Both the position numbers and the translations under genes were made by a program. Source: Paragorgia papillata (taxonomy: Eukaryota > Cnidaria > Anthozoa > Scleralcyonacea > Coralliidae). Taken from it: DNA of 64,000 nucleotides. The stretch covers positions 7,467,001-7,531,000 of the forward strand of contig JAWNZC010000087.1 of assembly GCA_035771165.1 (NCBI GenBank). The letters run 5' to 3'. Under the pieces are notes generated by a model. The model was given only the letters and a program-made list of their open reading frames with translations, did not search any database and was not told the origin of the DNA. Of this stretch, positions 28,401 through 40,168 are shown in pieces; within the stretch, counting starts at the first letter, position 1; each line of letters begins with the position of its first letter.

Positions 28401-31400
28401 CAGGAAGCGCGCGCTAAGTGACGATCATATTTAAAAATATAAATAAATTACTTTGTTTACAGTTTAACATTCGTTTCGTACAATGTCCTACGCAGCATTT
28501 AACAAGGAATCTAATGCCGTTTACAGAATCTCCGTTTACCGTGCAGAAAAGATTTTGTTGGCAAATCAAGGTGTCATTTGATCTGAGTCAGCAAGCGCGC
28601 GCTAAGTGACGATCATATTAAAAAATATAAATAATTTACTTTGTTTACAGTTTAACATTCGTTTCGTAGATTGTTCTATGCAGAATTTAACAAGGAATCT
28701 AACCCGTTTACAGAATCTCCGTCTACCGTGCAGAAAATATTTTATTGGCAAATCAAGGTGTCATTTGATCTGAGTCAGCAAGCAAGCGGTAAGTGACGAT
28801 CATATTAAAAAATATAAATAAATTACTTTATTTACAGTTTTACATTCGTTTCGTACACTGTCCTATGCAGAATTTAACAAGGAATCTAATCCCGTTTACA
28901 GAATCTCCGTCTACCGTACAGAAAATATTTTATTGGCAAATCAAGGTGTCATTTGATCTGAGTCAGCAAGCGCGCGCTAAGTGACGATCATATTAAAAAA
29001 TATAAATAAATTACTTTCTTTACAGTTTTACATTCGTTTCGTACACTGCCCTATGCAGAATTTAACAAGGAATCTAATGCCGTTTACAGAATCTCCATCT
29101 ACCGTGCAGAAAATATTTTGTCGGCAAATCAAAGTGTCATTTGATCTGAGTCAGGAAGCGCGCGCTAAGTGACGATCATATTTAAAAATATAAATAAATT
29201 ACTTTGTTTACAGTTTAACATTCGTTTCGTACTCTGCCCTATGCAGAATTTAACAAGGAATCTAATCCCGTTTACAGAATCTCCATCTACCGTGCAGAAA
29301 ATATTTTGTCGGCAAATCAAAGTGTCATTTGATCTGAGTCAGGAAGCGCGCGCTAAGTGACGATCATATTTAAAAATATAAATAAATTACTTTGTTTACA
29401 GTTTAACATTCGTTTCGTACTCTGCCCTATGCAGAATTTAACAAGGAATCTAATCCCGTTTACAGAATCTCCATCTACCGTGCAGAAAATATTTTGTCGG
29501 CAAATCAAAGTGTCATTTGATCTGAGTCAGGAAGCGCGCGCTAAGTGACGATCATATTTAAAAATATAAATAAATTACTTTGTTTACAGTTTAACATTCG
29601 TTTCGTACAATGTCCTACGCAGCATTTAACAAGGAATCTAATGCCGTTTACAGAATCTCCGTTTACCGTGCAGAAAAGATTTTGTTGGCAAATCAAGGTG
29701 TCATTTGATCTGAGTCAGCAAGCGCGCGCTAAGTGACGATCATATTAAAAAATATAAATAATTTACTTTGTTTACAGTTTAACATTCGTTTCGTAGATTG
29801 TTCTATGCAGAATTTAACAAGGAATCTAACCCGTTTACAGAATCTCCGTCTACCGTGCAGAAAATATTTTATTGGCAAATCAAGGTGTCATTTGATCTGA
29901 GTCAGCAAGCAAGCGGTAAGTGACGATCATATTAAAAAATATAAATAAATTACTTTATTTACAGTTTTACATTCGTTTCGTACACTGTCCTATGCAGAAT
30001 TTAACAAGGAATCTAATCCCGTTTACAGAATCTCCGTCTACCGTACAGAAAATATTTTATTGGCAAATCAAGGTGTCATTTGATCTGAGTCAGCAAGCGC
30101 GCGCTAAGTGACGATCATATTAAAAAATATAAATAAATTACTTTCTTTACAGTTTTACATTCGTTTCGTACACTGCCCTATGCAGAATTTAACAAGGAAT
30201 CTAATGCCGTTTACAGAATCTCCATCTACCGTGCAGAAAATATTTTGTCGGCAAATCAAAGTGTCATTTGATCTGAGTCAGGAAGCGCGCGCTAAGTGAC
30301 GATCATATTTAAAAATATAAATAAATTACTTTGTTTACAGTTTAACATTCGTTTCGTACTCTGCCCTATGCAGAATTTAACAAGGAATCTAATCCCGTTT
30401 ACAGAATCTCCGTCTACCGTGCAGAAAATATTTTATTGGCAAATCAAGGTGTCATTTGATCTGAGTCAGCAAGCGCGCGCTAAGTGACGATCATATTAAA
30501 AAATATAAATAAATTACTTTCTTTACAGTTTTACATTCGTTTCGTACACTGCCCTATGCAGAATTTAACAAGGAATCTAATGCCGTTTACAGAATCTCCA
30601 TCTACCGTGCAGAAAATATTTTGTCGGCAAATCAAAGTGTCATTTGATCTGAGTCAGGAAGCGCGCGCTAAGTGACGATCATATTTAAAAATATAAATAA
30701 ATTACTTTGTTTACAGTTTAACATTCGTTTCGTACTCTGCCCTATGCAGAATTTAACAAGGAATCTAATCCCGTTTACAGAATCTCCGTCTACCGTGCAG
30801 AAAATATTTTATTGGCAAATCAAGGTGTCATTTGATCTGAGTCAGCAAGCGCGCGCTAAGTGACGATCATATTAAAAAATATAAATAAATTACTTTCTTT
30901 ACAGTTTTACATTCGTTTCGTACACTGTCCTATGCAGAATTTAACAAGGAATCTAATCCCGTTTACAGAATCTCCGTCTACCGTACAGAAAATATTTTAT
31001 TGGCAAATCAAGGTGTCATTTGATCTGAGTCAGCAAGCGCGCGCTAAGTGACGATCATATTAAAAAATATAAATAAATTACTTTCTTTACAGTTTTACAT
31101 TCGTTTCGTACACTGCCCTATGCAGAATTTAACAAGGAATCTAATGCCGTTTACAGAATCTCCATCTACCGTGCAGAAAATATTTTGTCGGCAAATCAAA
31201 GTGTCATTTGATCTGAGTCAGGAAGCGCGCGCTAAGTGACGATCATATTTAAAAATATAAATAAATTACTTTGTTTACAGTTTAACATTCGTTTCGTACT
31301 CTGCCCTATGCAGAATTTAACAAGGAATCTAATCCCGTTTACAGAATCTCCGTCTACCGTGCAAAAAATATTTTATTGGCAAATCAAGGTGTCATTTGAT

Positions 31401-34263
31401 CTGAGTCAGCAAGCGCGCGCTAAGTGACGATCATATTAAAAAATATAAATAAATTACTTTCTTTACAGTTTTACATTCGTTTCGTACACTGCCCTATGCA
31501 GAATTTAACAAGGAATCTAATGCCGTTTACAGAATCTCCATCTACCGTGCAGAAAATATTTTGTCGGCAAATCAAAGTGTCATTTGATCTGAGTCAGGAA
31601 GCGCGCGCTAAGTGACGATCATATTTAAAAATATAAATAAATTACTTTGTTTACAGTTTAACATTCGTTTCGTACACTGCCCTATGCAGAATTTAACAAG
31701 GAATCTAATGCCGTTTACAGAATCTCCATCTACCGTGCAGAAAATATTTTGTCGGCAAATCAAAGTGTCATTTGATCTGAGTCAGGAAGCGCGCGCTAAG
31801 TGACGATCATATTAAAAAATATAAATAAATTACTTTCTTTACAGTTTTACATTCGTTTCGTACACTGTCCTATGCAGAATTTAACAAGGAATCTAATCCC
31901 GTTTACAGAATCTCCGTCTACCGTACAGAAAATATTTTATTGGCAAATCAAGGTGTCATTTGATCTGAGTCAGCAAGCGCGCGCGCTAAGTGACGATCAT
32001 ATTAAAAAATATAAATAAATTACTTTCTTTACAGTTTTACATTCGTTTCGTACACTGCCCTATGCAGAATTTAACAAGGAATCTAATGCCGTTTACAGAA
32101 TCTCCATCTACCGTGCAGAAAATATTTTGTCGGCAAATCAAAGTGTCATTTGATCTGAGTCAGGAAGCGCGCGCTAAGTGACGATCATATTTAAAAATAT
32201 AAATAAATTACTTTGTTTACAGTTTAACATTCGTTTCGTACTCTGCCCTATGCAGAATTTAACAAGGAATCTAATCCCGTTTACAGAATCTCCGTCTACC
32301 GTGCAAAAAATATTTTATTGGCAAATCAAGGTGTCATTTGATCTGAGTCAGCAAGCGCGCGCTAAGTGACGATCATATTAAAAAATATAAATAAATTACT
32401 TTCTTTACAGTTTTACATTCGTTTCGTACACTGCCCTATGCAGAATTTAACAAGGAATCTAATGCCGTTTACAGAATCTCCATCTACCGTGCAGAAAATA
32501 TTTTGTCGGCAAATCAAAGTGTCATTTGATCTGAGTCAGGAAGCGCGCGCTAAGTGACGATCATATTTAAAAATATAAATAAATTACTTTGTTTACAGTT
32601 TAACATTCGTTTCGTACACTGCCCTATGCAGAATTTAACAAGGAATCTAATGCCGTTTACAGAATCTCCATCTACCGTGCAGAAAATATTTTGTCGGCAA
32701 ATCAAAGTGTCATTTGATCTGAGTCAGGAAGCGCGCGCTAAGTGACGATCATATTTAAAAATATAAATAAATTACTTTGTTTACAGTTTAACATTCGTTT
32801 CGTACTCTGCCCTATGCAGAATTTAACAAGGAATCTAATCCCGTTTACAGAATCTCCGTCTACCGTGCAAAAAATATTTTATTGGCAAATCAAGGTGTCA
32901 TTTGATCTGAGTCAGCAAGCGCGCGCTAAGTGACGATCATATTAAAAAATATAAATAAATTACTTTCTTTACAGTTTTACATTCGTTTCGTACACTGCCC
33001 TATGCAGAATTTAACAAGGAATCTAATGCCGTTTACAGAATCTCCATCTACCGTGCAGAAAATATTTTGTCGGCAAATCAAAGTGTCATTTGATCTGAGT
33101 CAGGAAGCGCGCGCTAAGTGACGATCATATTTAAAAATATAAATAAATTACTTTGTTTACAGTTTAAACATTCGTTTCGTACTCTGCCCTATGCAGAATT
33201 TAACAAGGAATCTAATCCCGTTTACAGAATCTCCGTCTACCGTGCAGAAAATATTTTATTGGCAAATCAAGGTGTCATTTGATCTGAGTCAGCAAGCGCG
33301 CGCTAAGTGACGATCATATTAAAAAATATAAATAAATTACTTTCTTTACAGTTTTACATTCGTTTCGTACACTGCCCTATGCAGAATTTAACAAGGAATC
33401 TAATCCCGTTTACAGAATCTCCGTCTACCGTGCAGAAAATATCTTATTGGCAAATCAAGGTGTCATTTGATCTGAGTCAGCAAGCGCGCGCTAAGTGACG
33501 ATCATATTAAAAAATATAAATAAATTACTTTCTTTACAGTTTTACATTCGTTTCGTAAACTGCCCTATGCAGAATTTAACAAGGAATCTAATGCCGTTTA
33601 CAGAATCTCCATCTACCGTGCAGAAAATATTTTGTCGGCAAATCAAAGTGTCATTTGATCTGAGTCAGGAAGCGCGCGCTAAGTGACGATCATATTTAAA
33701 AATATAAATAAATTACTTTGTTTACAGTTTAACATTCGTTTCGTACTCTGTCCTATGCCGAATTTAACAAGGAATCTAATCCCGTTTACAGAATCTCCGT
33801 CTACCGTGCAGAAAATATTTTATTGGCAAATCAAGGTGTCATTTGATCTGAGTCAGCAAGCGCGCGCTAAGTGACGATCATATTAAAAAATATAAATAAA
33901 TTACTTTGTTTACAGTTTAACATTCGTTTCGTACTCTGCCCTATGCAGCATTTAACAAGGAATCTAATCCCGTTTACAGAATCTCCGTCTACCGTGCAGA
34001 AAATATTTTATTGGCAAATCAAGGTGTCATTTGATCTGAGTCAGGAAGCAAGCGCTAAGTGACGATCATAATAAAAAATATAAATAAATTACTTTATTTA
34101 CAGTTTTACATTCGTTTCGTACACTGCCCTATGCAGAATTTAACAAGGAATCTAATGCCGTTTACAGAATCTCCGTCTACCGTGCAGAAAATATTTTGTT
34201 GGCAAATCAACGTGTCATTTGATCTGAGTCAGGAAGCGCGCGCTAAGTGACGATCATATTAAA

Positions 34264-34376
34264 GGTGTCAGGTGTCAGGTGTCATGGCGGAGACAGCATG
34301 TTTTTTACTCTCCGCCATTATCAAATTGTTTAACGCACTCAATGTCTATTTATCTGACTATTTTACTACAAACTAA
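34264..34376 (+). promoter_or_regulatory. LINE 5' leader: heptamer triplet and hairpin
   Basis: The element opens with three tandem GGTGTCA heptamers (34264-34284). The A of the last heptamer begins an inverted repeat with 10-bp perfect arms, ATGGCGGAGA (34284-34293) and TCTCCGCCAT (34309-34318), around a 15-nt loop. The leader continues to the first ATG at 34377. It may hold the internal promoter that LINEs need. ATGGCGG is also the core of a YY1-type site, which drives initiation in human L1. The promoter role is inference; the repeat and hairpin are direct observations. Confidence 0.55.
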
Positions 34377-35063
34377 ATGGTTAAGATGGATGGTATCCCT
34401 GAGCAGTCGTTAAATTCGTGTAATACTGATAAAGAGTCAAGTTCTGAGGGCGATGTTCAACAAGCCAGTCAAGTCAAGTTGGTTAATATTTTAGCGGACG
34501 AGTATATTGAAGCTTCTCAAAAGGGAGCTATTTATTCCATCCAAGTTCCAGACCAGGATCGCTTGGACAAATGGATTTTGTCCCTTAAACTACGCTATTG
34601 GATAGATTTTGGTAATCGGGAAAACTACAACGTGGAATGGTTGAAAAAACTAAATGAGAGTAATGATCTGGTAGAATTATTGATCAAGCTAAATAAATGC
34701 AATGATGACGACAGATGTGATCTACTGTTTTCAATTACCGTTTACATAACAAAAAAGAAAATCATGATCCAAGGAAAGTATCATAATCTGTGGAAAGAGA
34801 ACGAATTTCAAAAACTGAAAACTTTAGTGTCAGAACTATGTCTGTGTGATGACATAAACCAACACGCAGTCGAACAACAATATGACAAGGCATTTTATGA
34901 TCAAGATTTGCCTGGTTATAAACTTAATCTCGACAACGTATCTCTAGATATATACGCCGAATCTGATGTTGAAGGTAACGATGTACAAGAAATCAGTGAA
35001 ATTGATGATAATGCAACCGATAGCAAGGCACCGTTAAAGCCAAAGGTAAAGTCTTCCAAATAA
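34377..35063 (+). CDS. LINE ORF1, N-terminal part (frame broken at the end)
   Basis: A 228-residue open frame from the first ATG of the element. It begins with an acidic, Ser/Asn-rich stretch, then a folded-looking domain (about residues 35-160) with aromatic and charged residues, including a YITKKKIMIQGK segment typical of the N-terminal domain of ORF1 proteins in invertebrate esterase-type LINEs (recognised from memory). The C-terminus is acidic and then Lys-rich. The stop at 35061-35063 looks like damage: the next frame, read through 35064-35145 without a stop, gives a basic linker (KAKRKSCK and so on) that joins the coiled coil at 35146. The intact ORF1 was probably one protein that binds LINE RNA. 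Confidence 0.6.
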   Translation: MVKMDGIPEQSLNSCNTDKESSSEGDVQQASQVKLVNILADEYIEASQKGAIYSIQVPDQDRLDKWILSLKLRYWIDFGNRENYNVEWLKKLNESNDLVELLIKLNKCNDDDRCDLLFSITVYITKKKIMIQGKYHNLWKENEFQKLKTLVSELCLCDDINQHAVEQQYDKAFYDQDLPGYKLNLDNVSLDIYAESDVEGNDVQEISEIDDNATDSKAPLKPKVKSSK

Positions 35064-35145
35064 AGCGAAACGCAAATCATGCAAGATCGGCGCAAGCAAC
35101 TCAACACCCCTAAGAAATAAGAAGCGCGTCAAAACTAATCCGGAT

Positions 35146-35703
35146 ATGCAAGATCAAAGTTTACAGCAAGTGTTTGATTGTCTGAATGCGTGTAACAAAC
35201 GCATTGATAATCTAGAAAACATAACAGCTAAATTAGACAAAACTTTAGCCAATTCAGATCTTGAATTAAAAATTGTAAATAGCATGATTTCTGAATCTAA
35301 GGATGAACTATCAAAATCCATCGAAAGTCAATTAAAGCATGAACTATCCATCATCAGAAAGGACCAAAACACTTTTACAAATGAAATTCATGAAAGAATT
35401 ATTACAGCAGAAGCGGAAGTTAAGCGTTTACAAGGTCGAGTAGGGTCGCTAGTGGAAGAGAAAGCTAACCTTTTGAAAAGAGTTAAATCACTAGAGCAGA
35501 ACAATAAGAAACTCGAAGAAGAGTTATGTGCACTACATAAGAAGGGTGAGAAAGATGTTAGTTTTACGAGCGAGGAAATCAATGCAATTTCTGTTTTGTT
35601 AAATCAAAATATTGATGAAAGCTCGAAAGAATCAAAAAATACTGACAAAACAGATGACCAAGTTCAACAGGATATGGAAACATATCAAAGAAATCCAGAA
35701 TGA
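35146..35703 (+). CDS. LINE ORF1, coiled-coil part
   Basis: A 185-residue open frame whose first Met follows an in-frame basic stretch, so the ATG is probably internal to the original ORF1. Residues about 10-130 have heptad-like spacing of Leu/Ile/Val with many Lys and Glu (for example NLENITAKLDKTLANSDL and RVKSLEQNNKKLEEEL), a strong coiled-coil pattern used for ORF1p multimerisation. The tail is Ser/Asp/Lys-rich and then leaves frame; the continuation towards the esterase domain is in the frame that reads through 35680-35800. Confidence 0.6.
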   Translation: MQDQSLQQVFDCLNACNKRIDNLENITAKLDKTLANSDLELKIVNSMISESKDELSKSIESQLKHELSIIRKDQNTFTNEIHERIITAEAEVKRLQGRVGSLVEEKANLLKRVKSLEQNNKKLEEELCALHKKGEKDVSFTSEEINAISVLLNQNIDESSKESKNTDKTDDQVQQDMETYQRNPE

Positions 35704-36272
35704 AGATATTAATAACACCAGAATATCCAATTCAAAAGACAGTTCCGACAAATCTGCCATCAATGACGAATTTGACTTTGTTATGTTGTGTGATTCAAAT
35801 AGAAAATTTATAGACATTAAAAAACTATGTTCAAATAAACATAGCAAAATGATTGCGTGTAACACAACGAGCAAAGCAATGGATATTATAAACTCTCCGA
35901 GATTTACGGTAAATAAAGGAATTATTATACATAACCGGAGTCAACGATATGGAACATTTGCCAGCGGAAGAGATTATAAACTCTCAAGCTGAAATGATTA
36001 ATATTGGCAGCCAGAAAATTTCCAGGCAAAAAAATTATTCTATCAAGTATTACTCCAGGACGAGATGAGTTTGACAGAGAAATCCCAAAGATCAACGAAG
36101 CAATCGACGAAAAAATTAAAGATATTCCAAATGTTAGTCCACGTATACAACGGCAATTTACGTGACAATCGTCTATATTTTTGATGACAAACACCTGAAC
36201 AGGAGATTTGGTGTTCCTGCTTTGGCGAAAAATATTAAGGAGAGAATTACGAGAGATTTTTGTAATCTCGCC
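35704..36272 (+). pseudogene. LINE ORF1, SGNH-type esterase domain (frameshifted)
   Basis: Three blocks of an SGNH hydrolase lie in order but in different frames. Block I is VMLCDSNRKF with the nucleophile Ser codon at 35795-35797. Block III is GVNDM at 35937-35951. The catalytic Asp-His block is DDKHLN at 36183-36200. Between them are segments typical of this fold (KIILSSITPGRDE at about 36028-36066). Breaks lie near 35934 (one extra base in CATAACCGG), near 36004 and near 36180. These domains bind or cleave lipid esters in CR1/L2-type ORF1 proteins, and their role in transposition is unsettled. All three catalytic-block signatures survive despite the indels. Confidence 0.7.
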
Positions 36273-36454
36273 GAAGTCAAGATCGTGCAGTCCAGGATCG
36301 GAGAAATCAAGATCTTACAGCCCAGGATCGGAGAAGTCAAGATCTTTACAGTCCAGGATCGGAGGAAGTCAAGATTTTACAGCCCAGGATCGGAGAAGTC
36401 AAGATCTTACAGCCCAAGATCGGAGAAGTCAAGATCATACAGTCCAGGATCGGA
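36273..36454 (+). repeat. 30-bp minisatellite encoding RS-like decapeptides
   Basis: Six tandem copies of a unit close to GAAGTCAAGATCTTACAGCC plus CAGGATCGGA. Units one, two, five and six are 30 nt; units three and four are 31 nt. In one frame the unit encodes SRSYSPGSEK, an Arg/Ser-rich decapeptide like an RS domain. The two 31-nt units move the RS frame, so no single frame stays RS-rich throughout. The repeat sits at the ORF1 C-terminus after the esterase domain, where a basic nucleic-acid-binding tail would fit. Confidence 0.8.
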
Positions 36455-36494
36455 GAAGTACCCTCCACAGTGACCTCACCAAGGAGCCATCAAG

Positions 36495-36701
36495 ATGTAC
36501 CAACTGATTCTACAGTCAAGAGGCACCGTCGGTAACAATGTAGCTCAACCTGCGATAATTGGGATGCAAGACCAGCTGAAGAATATATCAGACTTATTGA
36601 ATCAACTGATTCAAAACAATATTAGCATTAATCAGCAGCAGCATTATCAAAGGGTAATGTATCCACCGATACCTTCATTTTTTAATAATAGACTTGTTTA
36701 A
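36495..36701 (+). pseudogene. LINE ORF1, C-terminal tail remnant
   Basis: A short open stretch of 68 residues after the minisatellite, rich in Gln and Asn (LNQLIQNNISINQQQHYQ), ending 40 nt before ORF2. It is most likely the end of ORF1. The reading frame from the esterase domain to this point is not continuous. It has no recognisable domain; the call rests on position only. Confidence 0.35.
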
Positions 36702-36741
36702 TTAGTTTACAAATAGTTTTTTAGTAGTTAAACTTCAATTA

Positions 36742-37671
36742 ATGGCAAAAAATTTTCTTCGGTTTGCAAGTTGGAATATTGAAGGTCTGTCTAGTAAGCT
36801 TAATGATACAGACTTCATTTCAAAATTACAAAATTTTGATTTAATCTCACTAGTAGAGACCTGGCTTCCCTATGGTCACAATAATATTAATATTGATGGT
36901 TTCTTTTCGTTTTCAAAATGCCGAAAAGAAGTTTCCCAAAACTCACGTAGAAGTTCTGGTGGTATTACAATTCTTGTTAGATCATCTCTTAGAAAAGGGA
37001 TTAAATTTTTAGATAAAGAGAGTAGTGAAGAGTTTGTATGGTGGAAATTGGATAAAACGTTTTTCAATCTTACACATGATATTTTCATTTGTACTGTTTA
37101 CATACCACCTCAAAACTCCTCCCGTGAAACACGAATTAATATTGATCATTTTGAAAATCTTCAAGATAGTATCTATAAATTTTCAGTTTTGGGTAAGGTT
37201 ATTTTATGTGGAGATTTCAATGCTAGAATAGGTATCCTAGATGATTTTATTGATGATCCAGTTCTTGAAGATGAAAATTATACCCCACTCACATTAGATA
37301 AGCGATCCTCAAGAGACTGTCATGTAAATTCTTATGGGCGATCTTTAATTGATTTATGTATTGGCAATAGTATGGTTGCACTAAATGGTAGAACCAACGG
37401 AGATCTCATTGGTCAGTTCACTTGTCAAACTTATAATGGAGCAAGTGTTGTTGATTACGTTATTGTTTCACAAGACCTGCTTTCATCTATTATTAGCCTT
37501 ACAGTAGCCGATATCACTGAATTTTCTCATCATTCCTATTTATCTTTCGTGATGAGAATTAAAATCCCCAAAACTCCAGATGATGCATTAAAATTAATGC
37601 CTCATCCTGTGTCTTTTGTGTGGAATGAGAACCAGAAAGATTGTTTTGAGAGAATTTATGGTTTCGAATGA
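36742..37671 (+). CDS. LINE ORF2, APE-type endonuclease domain
   Basis: An open frame of 309 residues starting at ATG. It carries the exonuclease-endonuclease-phosphatase signatures in order: SWNIEG (Asn12), VETWLP (Glu39), VYIPP, LCGDFNAR (Asp-Asn pair), YGRSLIDLC, and DYVIVS. This domain nicks target DNA to start target-primed reverse transcription. The last motif, normally Ser-Asp-His, reads SHHSYL here (about residues 264-269), so the Asp is replaced. The frame closes at 37671 just after the domain; the reverse transcriptase continues in other frames, so this is the amino-terminal part of a broken ORF2. Confidence 0.85.
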   Translation: MAKNFLRFASWNIEGLSSKLNDTDFISKLQNFDLISLVETWLPYGHNNINIDGFFSFSKCRKEVSQNSRRSSGGITILVRSSLRKGIKFLDKESSEEFVWWKLDKTFFNLTHDIFICTVYIPPQNSSRETRINIDHFENLQDSIYKFSVLGKVILCGDFNARIGILDDFIDDPVLEDENYTPLTLDKRSSRDCHVNSYGRSLIDLCIGNSMVALNGRTNGDLIGQFTCQTYNGASVVDYVIVSQDLLSSIISLTVADITEFSHHSYLSFVMRIKIPKTPDDALKLMPHPVSFVWNENQKDCFERIYGFE

Positions 37672-39682
37672 AGTACAAAATAAGTTAGATTCATTGTTTT
37701 CTCCAGCCTAACATATAGCGAAAAATCAATCGATGTTGATATGTTTGTAACTAATTTTTCCAAAATATTATGTGATTACATCCCAAAACGTATTTATATA
37801 CCAAGAAACAAAAGAAAAACGAACAATAAAAACAAAACAAAGGTGAAACAAAAATGGTATGATACAAATTGCCATACTCTTAAAAAGAATTTGAGAAATT
37901 TAGGAAGTTTACTCACAAAATACCCTAATGATGTCTATTTACGTCATCTATTTTTTTCAAAAAGAAAGGAATATAAGCGCATGATTAAGAAAACAAAAAA
38001 GACAATTTCATAATTCTATACTAAACCAAATTGAAATTTTATCCAATAACAATCCTAAAGAATTCTGGAAGCTAGTTAATTCTATAAAAACACGTAAACC
38101 ATGTACGTCAAATGAAATACCATCATCGGAATGGTTTGATTATTTTAGAAATTTGAACAAGATAAATTTCAACACTGAAAAGATAAGCAACGAAGCTCAA
38201 ATTGTGAAGGATTTTCAATATTTGGGCAGCCTGCAAAAACGAAAACCCTTGACAAACCAATCTCACTTGAAGAATTGTGCAAACTGTCAAAGAAATTAAA
38301 GAACAAAAACGCCAGTGCCGGTGATTCACTGTCCAATGAGATCATTAAGTTAGCAGTCGAAGTTTTACCATCCTATTTTGTAAAATTGTTTAATTACTAT
38401 TCTATCCTACGGTGTGTTTCCATCACATTGGTCTAAGGGTTTCATAGTCCCAATATATAAATCAGGGAGTACAATTGACCCGAGTAACTATAGAGGAATT
38501 TGTATAAGCAGCTGTCTGGGAAAATTTTTCACATTGATTATGAATTACTCGTTTGACTAAATTTCTGGAAGAGTGGCAAAAATTATGAGTAAATGTCAAA
38601 TCGGTTTTCGGAAAAATTGGCAGAACAGCAGATCATTTACTAGTTCTAAAAACTTTAATAGATGTTTATAAGTCAAAACGAAAACCACATTTTTGCCTGT
38701 TTTATCGACTTTAAAAAAGCCTAACGACAGCGTGTGGAGAGAAGGTCTTTTCTTCAAACTTATTCAATATGGTTGTAGTAAGAATTTTCATACGTCTAAT
38801 GCTAAGTATGTATTCCTCAGTTGATTGCTCGGTAAAATTGGATAAGGGAAGTACTCCTTTCTTTAAGTCCCATATTGGGTGTAAAACAAGGATGCAATCT
38901 AAGTCCCACCTTATTCAACCTGTTTATCAATGATATACCTAATTTATTTAACAGCTCGTGTGCCCCAGTCAAACTTGGTGAAACTGATTTAAATTGTTTA
39001 CTTTACGCAGACGACTTAGTTTTACTATCCGAGTCCAGGTCTGGCTTACAAAACTGTCTCACAAATCTTGAATTTTACACCAAGAAATGGAAGTTGAACA
39101 TTAATTTAAAAAAATCAAAAGTTTTATTGTTTGGAACACCAACCCAAAAGACGTGCACACTTCCCATCAATTTGGTCTTTCGGGAAAATTGCTCTAGAGC
39201 AAGTTGATGAATATTGCTACCATTGGTATAACTTTTCACTTTTCCGGTAATTTTAAAACGAACACAAAAAATACTTTATGGTTAAAGCAATACGTGCCTA
39301 TCATTGCTTATTCAAACGTTTTTCAAACGTGGAGAATGTACCAATAAAATTGCTTTTAAAACTTTTCTCTTCAACGGTAGTTTCCCGTTTTTGCTGTATA
39401 GCTGCGAAGTTTGGGGTCCATACTTACTGGGTAAAATAAACTCTTTTGCGATGTTTAAAAACTAAAATATTTAAATTAACAAATGATATAGAAAGACTAC
39501 ATCTAAAATTCTGCAAAAGAATCTTGGGTGTTCACTGAAAATCTACAAATTTAGCTGTCTATGGTGAACTAGGAAGGGCACCCCTAATTATACAAATAGC
39601 TACACTTATAACAAAATATTGGTTTCGCATCAAAAGCTCAACTTTTACAGATACCCTCGCTGGTGAAGCAGCGAGAGTCTGT
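37672..39682 (+). pseudogene. LINE ORF2, reverse transcriptase domain (multiple frame breaks)
   Basis: The reverse transcriptase is recognisable in pieces across three frames. A basic connector lies at 37741-38013. WSKGFIVPIYKSG and NYRGICIS lie at 38430-38505. FIDFKKA (motif A, about 38704-38724) is corrupted directly after by a TAA. GVKQGCNLSPTLFNLFINDI lies at 38878-38937. LLYADDLVLL carries the catalytic YADD at about 38998-39027. The longest intact piece is 38875-39207. From 39208 to 39682 only the weak thumb/connection region is seen, with several stops. Both metal-binding Asp signatures can still be read, but the gene cannot make a full protein. Confidence 0.85.
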
Positions 39683-40168
39683 ATGGACTCTAATTTACAA
39701 CCAATATTATTTACAAAATATTTACTACAACTATGTAATATAGAAGTTAATAATTTAAAAAATTTTGTAATACCACCCAAAGAACAAGGAAATTTTTGCC
39801 ATTACTTGAGGAATAAATTACTTGAGTTTTATACTGAATACTGGAAAGTGCAGATTCAACAAGGTGGAAATAATGGCAAATTAAGAGTCTTTAAAAAACT
39901 GAAAATAAATTTTGGCTTTGAAAAATATCTTTCTTCAATTCGCAACTTCAAACATCGTCAAGCGGTTACAAAATTAAGAATTTCAGCTCATAAACTACCT
40001 GTTGAAACTGGTCGATACGGAAATGTTTCATACAGTGAAAGATTATGCAAACATTGTGATCTAAATGAGATTGGGAACGAACAACACTTTTTAATGTCAT
40101 GCAGAAACACAAAGTTTGCCGATCTTAGAGTTAATTTTATGGAAAGTCTCTGTAAAATAAATAACTAA
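39683..40168 (+). pseudogene. LINE ORF2, C-terminal domain
   Basis: An open stretch of about 161 residues that ends the LINE coding region. It carries the usual C-terminal signature: KLRISAHKLPVETGRYG, then LCKHC and, after 13 residues, HFLMSC, a CCHC arrangement in which Cys/His residues probably bind zinc. This domain is common to many LINE ORF2 proteins and is thought to help bind the RNA template. It is the last part of ORF2 and is followed by about 200 nt of 3'UTR. Confidence 0.7.

Larger units (their letters stand above)
1..34260 (+). repeat. 188-bp satellite array, left block (about 182 units)
   Basis: Head-to-tail copies of one 188-bp unit fill this block without any other sequence. 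Landmarks in each unit, in order: GTGACGATCATATT, an A/T-rich tract with TATAAATAAATT (contains AATAAA), CTTTGTTTACAG (G replaced by C or A in some variants), ACATTCGTTTCGTAC, GAATTTAACAA, GTTTACAGAATCTCC, AAAATATTTTGTTGGCAAATC, GTCATTTGATCTGAGTCAG, and GCGCGCGCTAAG. Most spacings are exactly 188; occasional 187-, 189- and 190-bp units come from slippage in the A-run or the GC tract. The window starts mid-unit. Diversity is by linked variant blocks, not random scatter, which implies unequal exchange and block amplification. A centromeric or heterochromatic location is plausible but not shown. Confidence 0.98.

Noticed and set aside
214..34250. Hundreds of overlapping 63-residue open frames (MTIILKN...) in the satellite, each stop overlapping the next start
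   Set aside because: They begin with GTG, not ATG. The unit length (188) is 2 modulo 3, so frame changes each unit. Single-base indels break them freely. The regularity is due only to the repeat.
1..34260. CRISPR array
   Set aside because: The units are contiguous and similar over their full length. There is no alternation of conserved repeat and unique spacer and no cas gene, and the DNA is eukaryotic.
34916..35874. Minus-strand frames across LINE ORF1
   Set aside because: Shadows of the ORF1 coding strand; no independent features.
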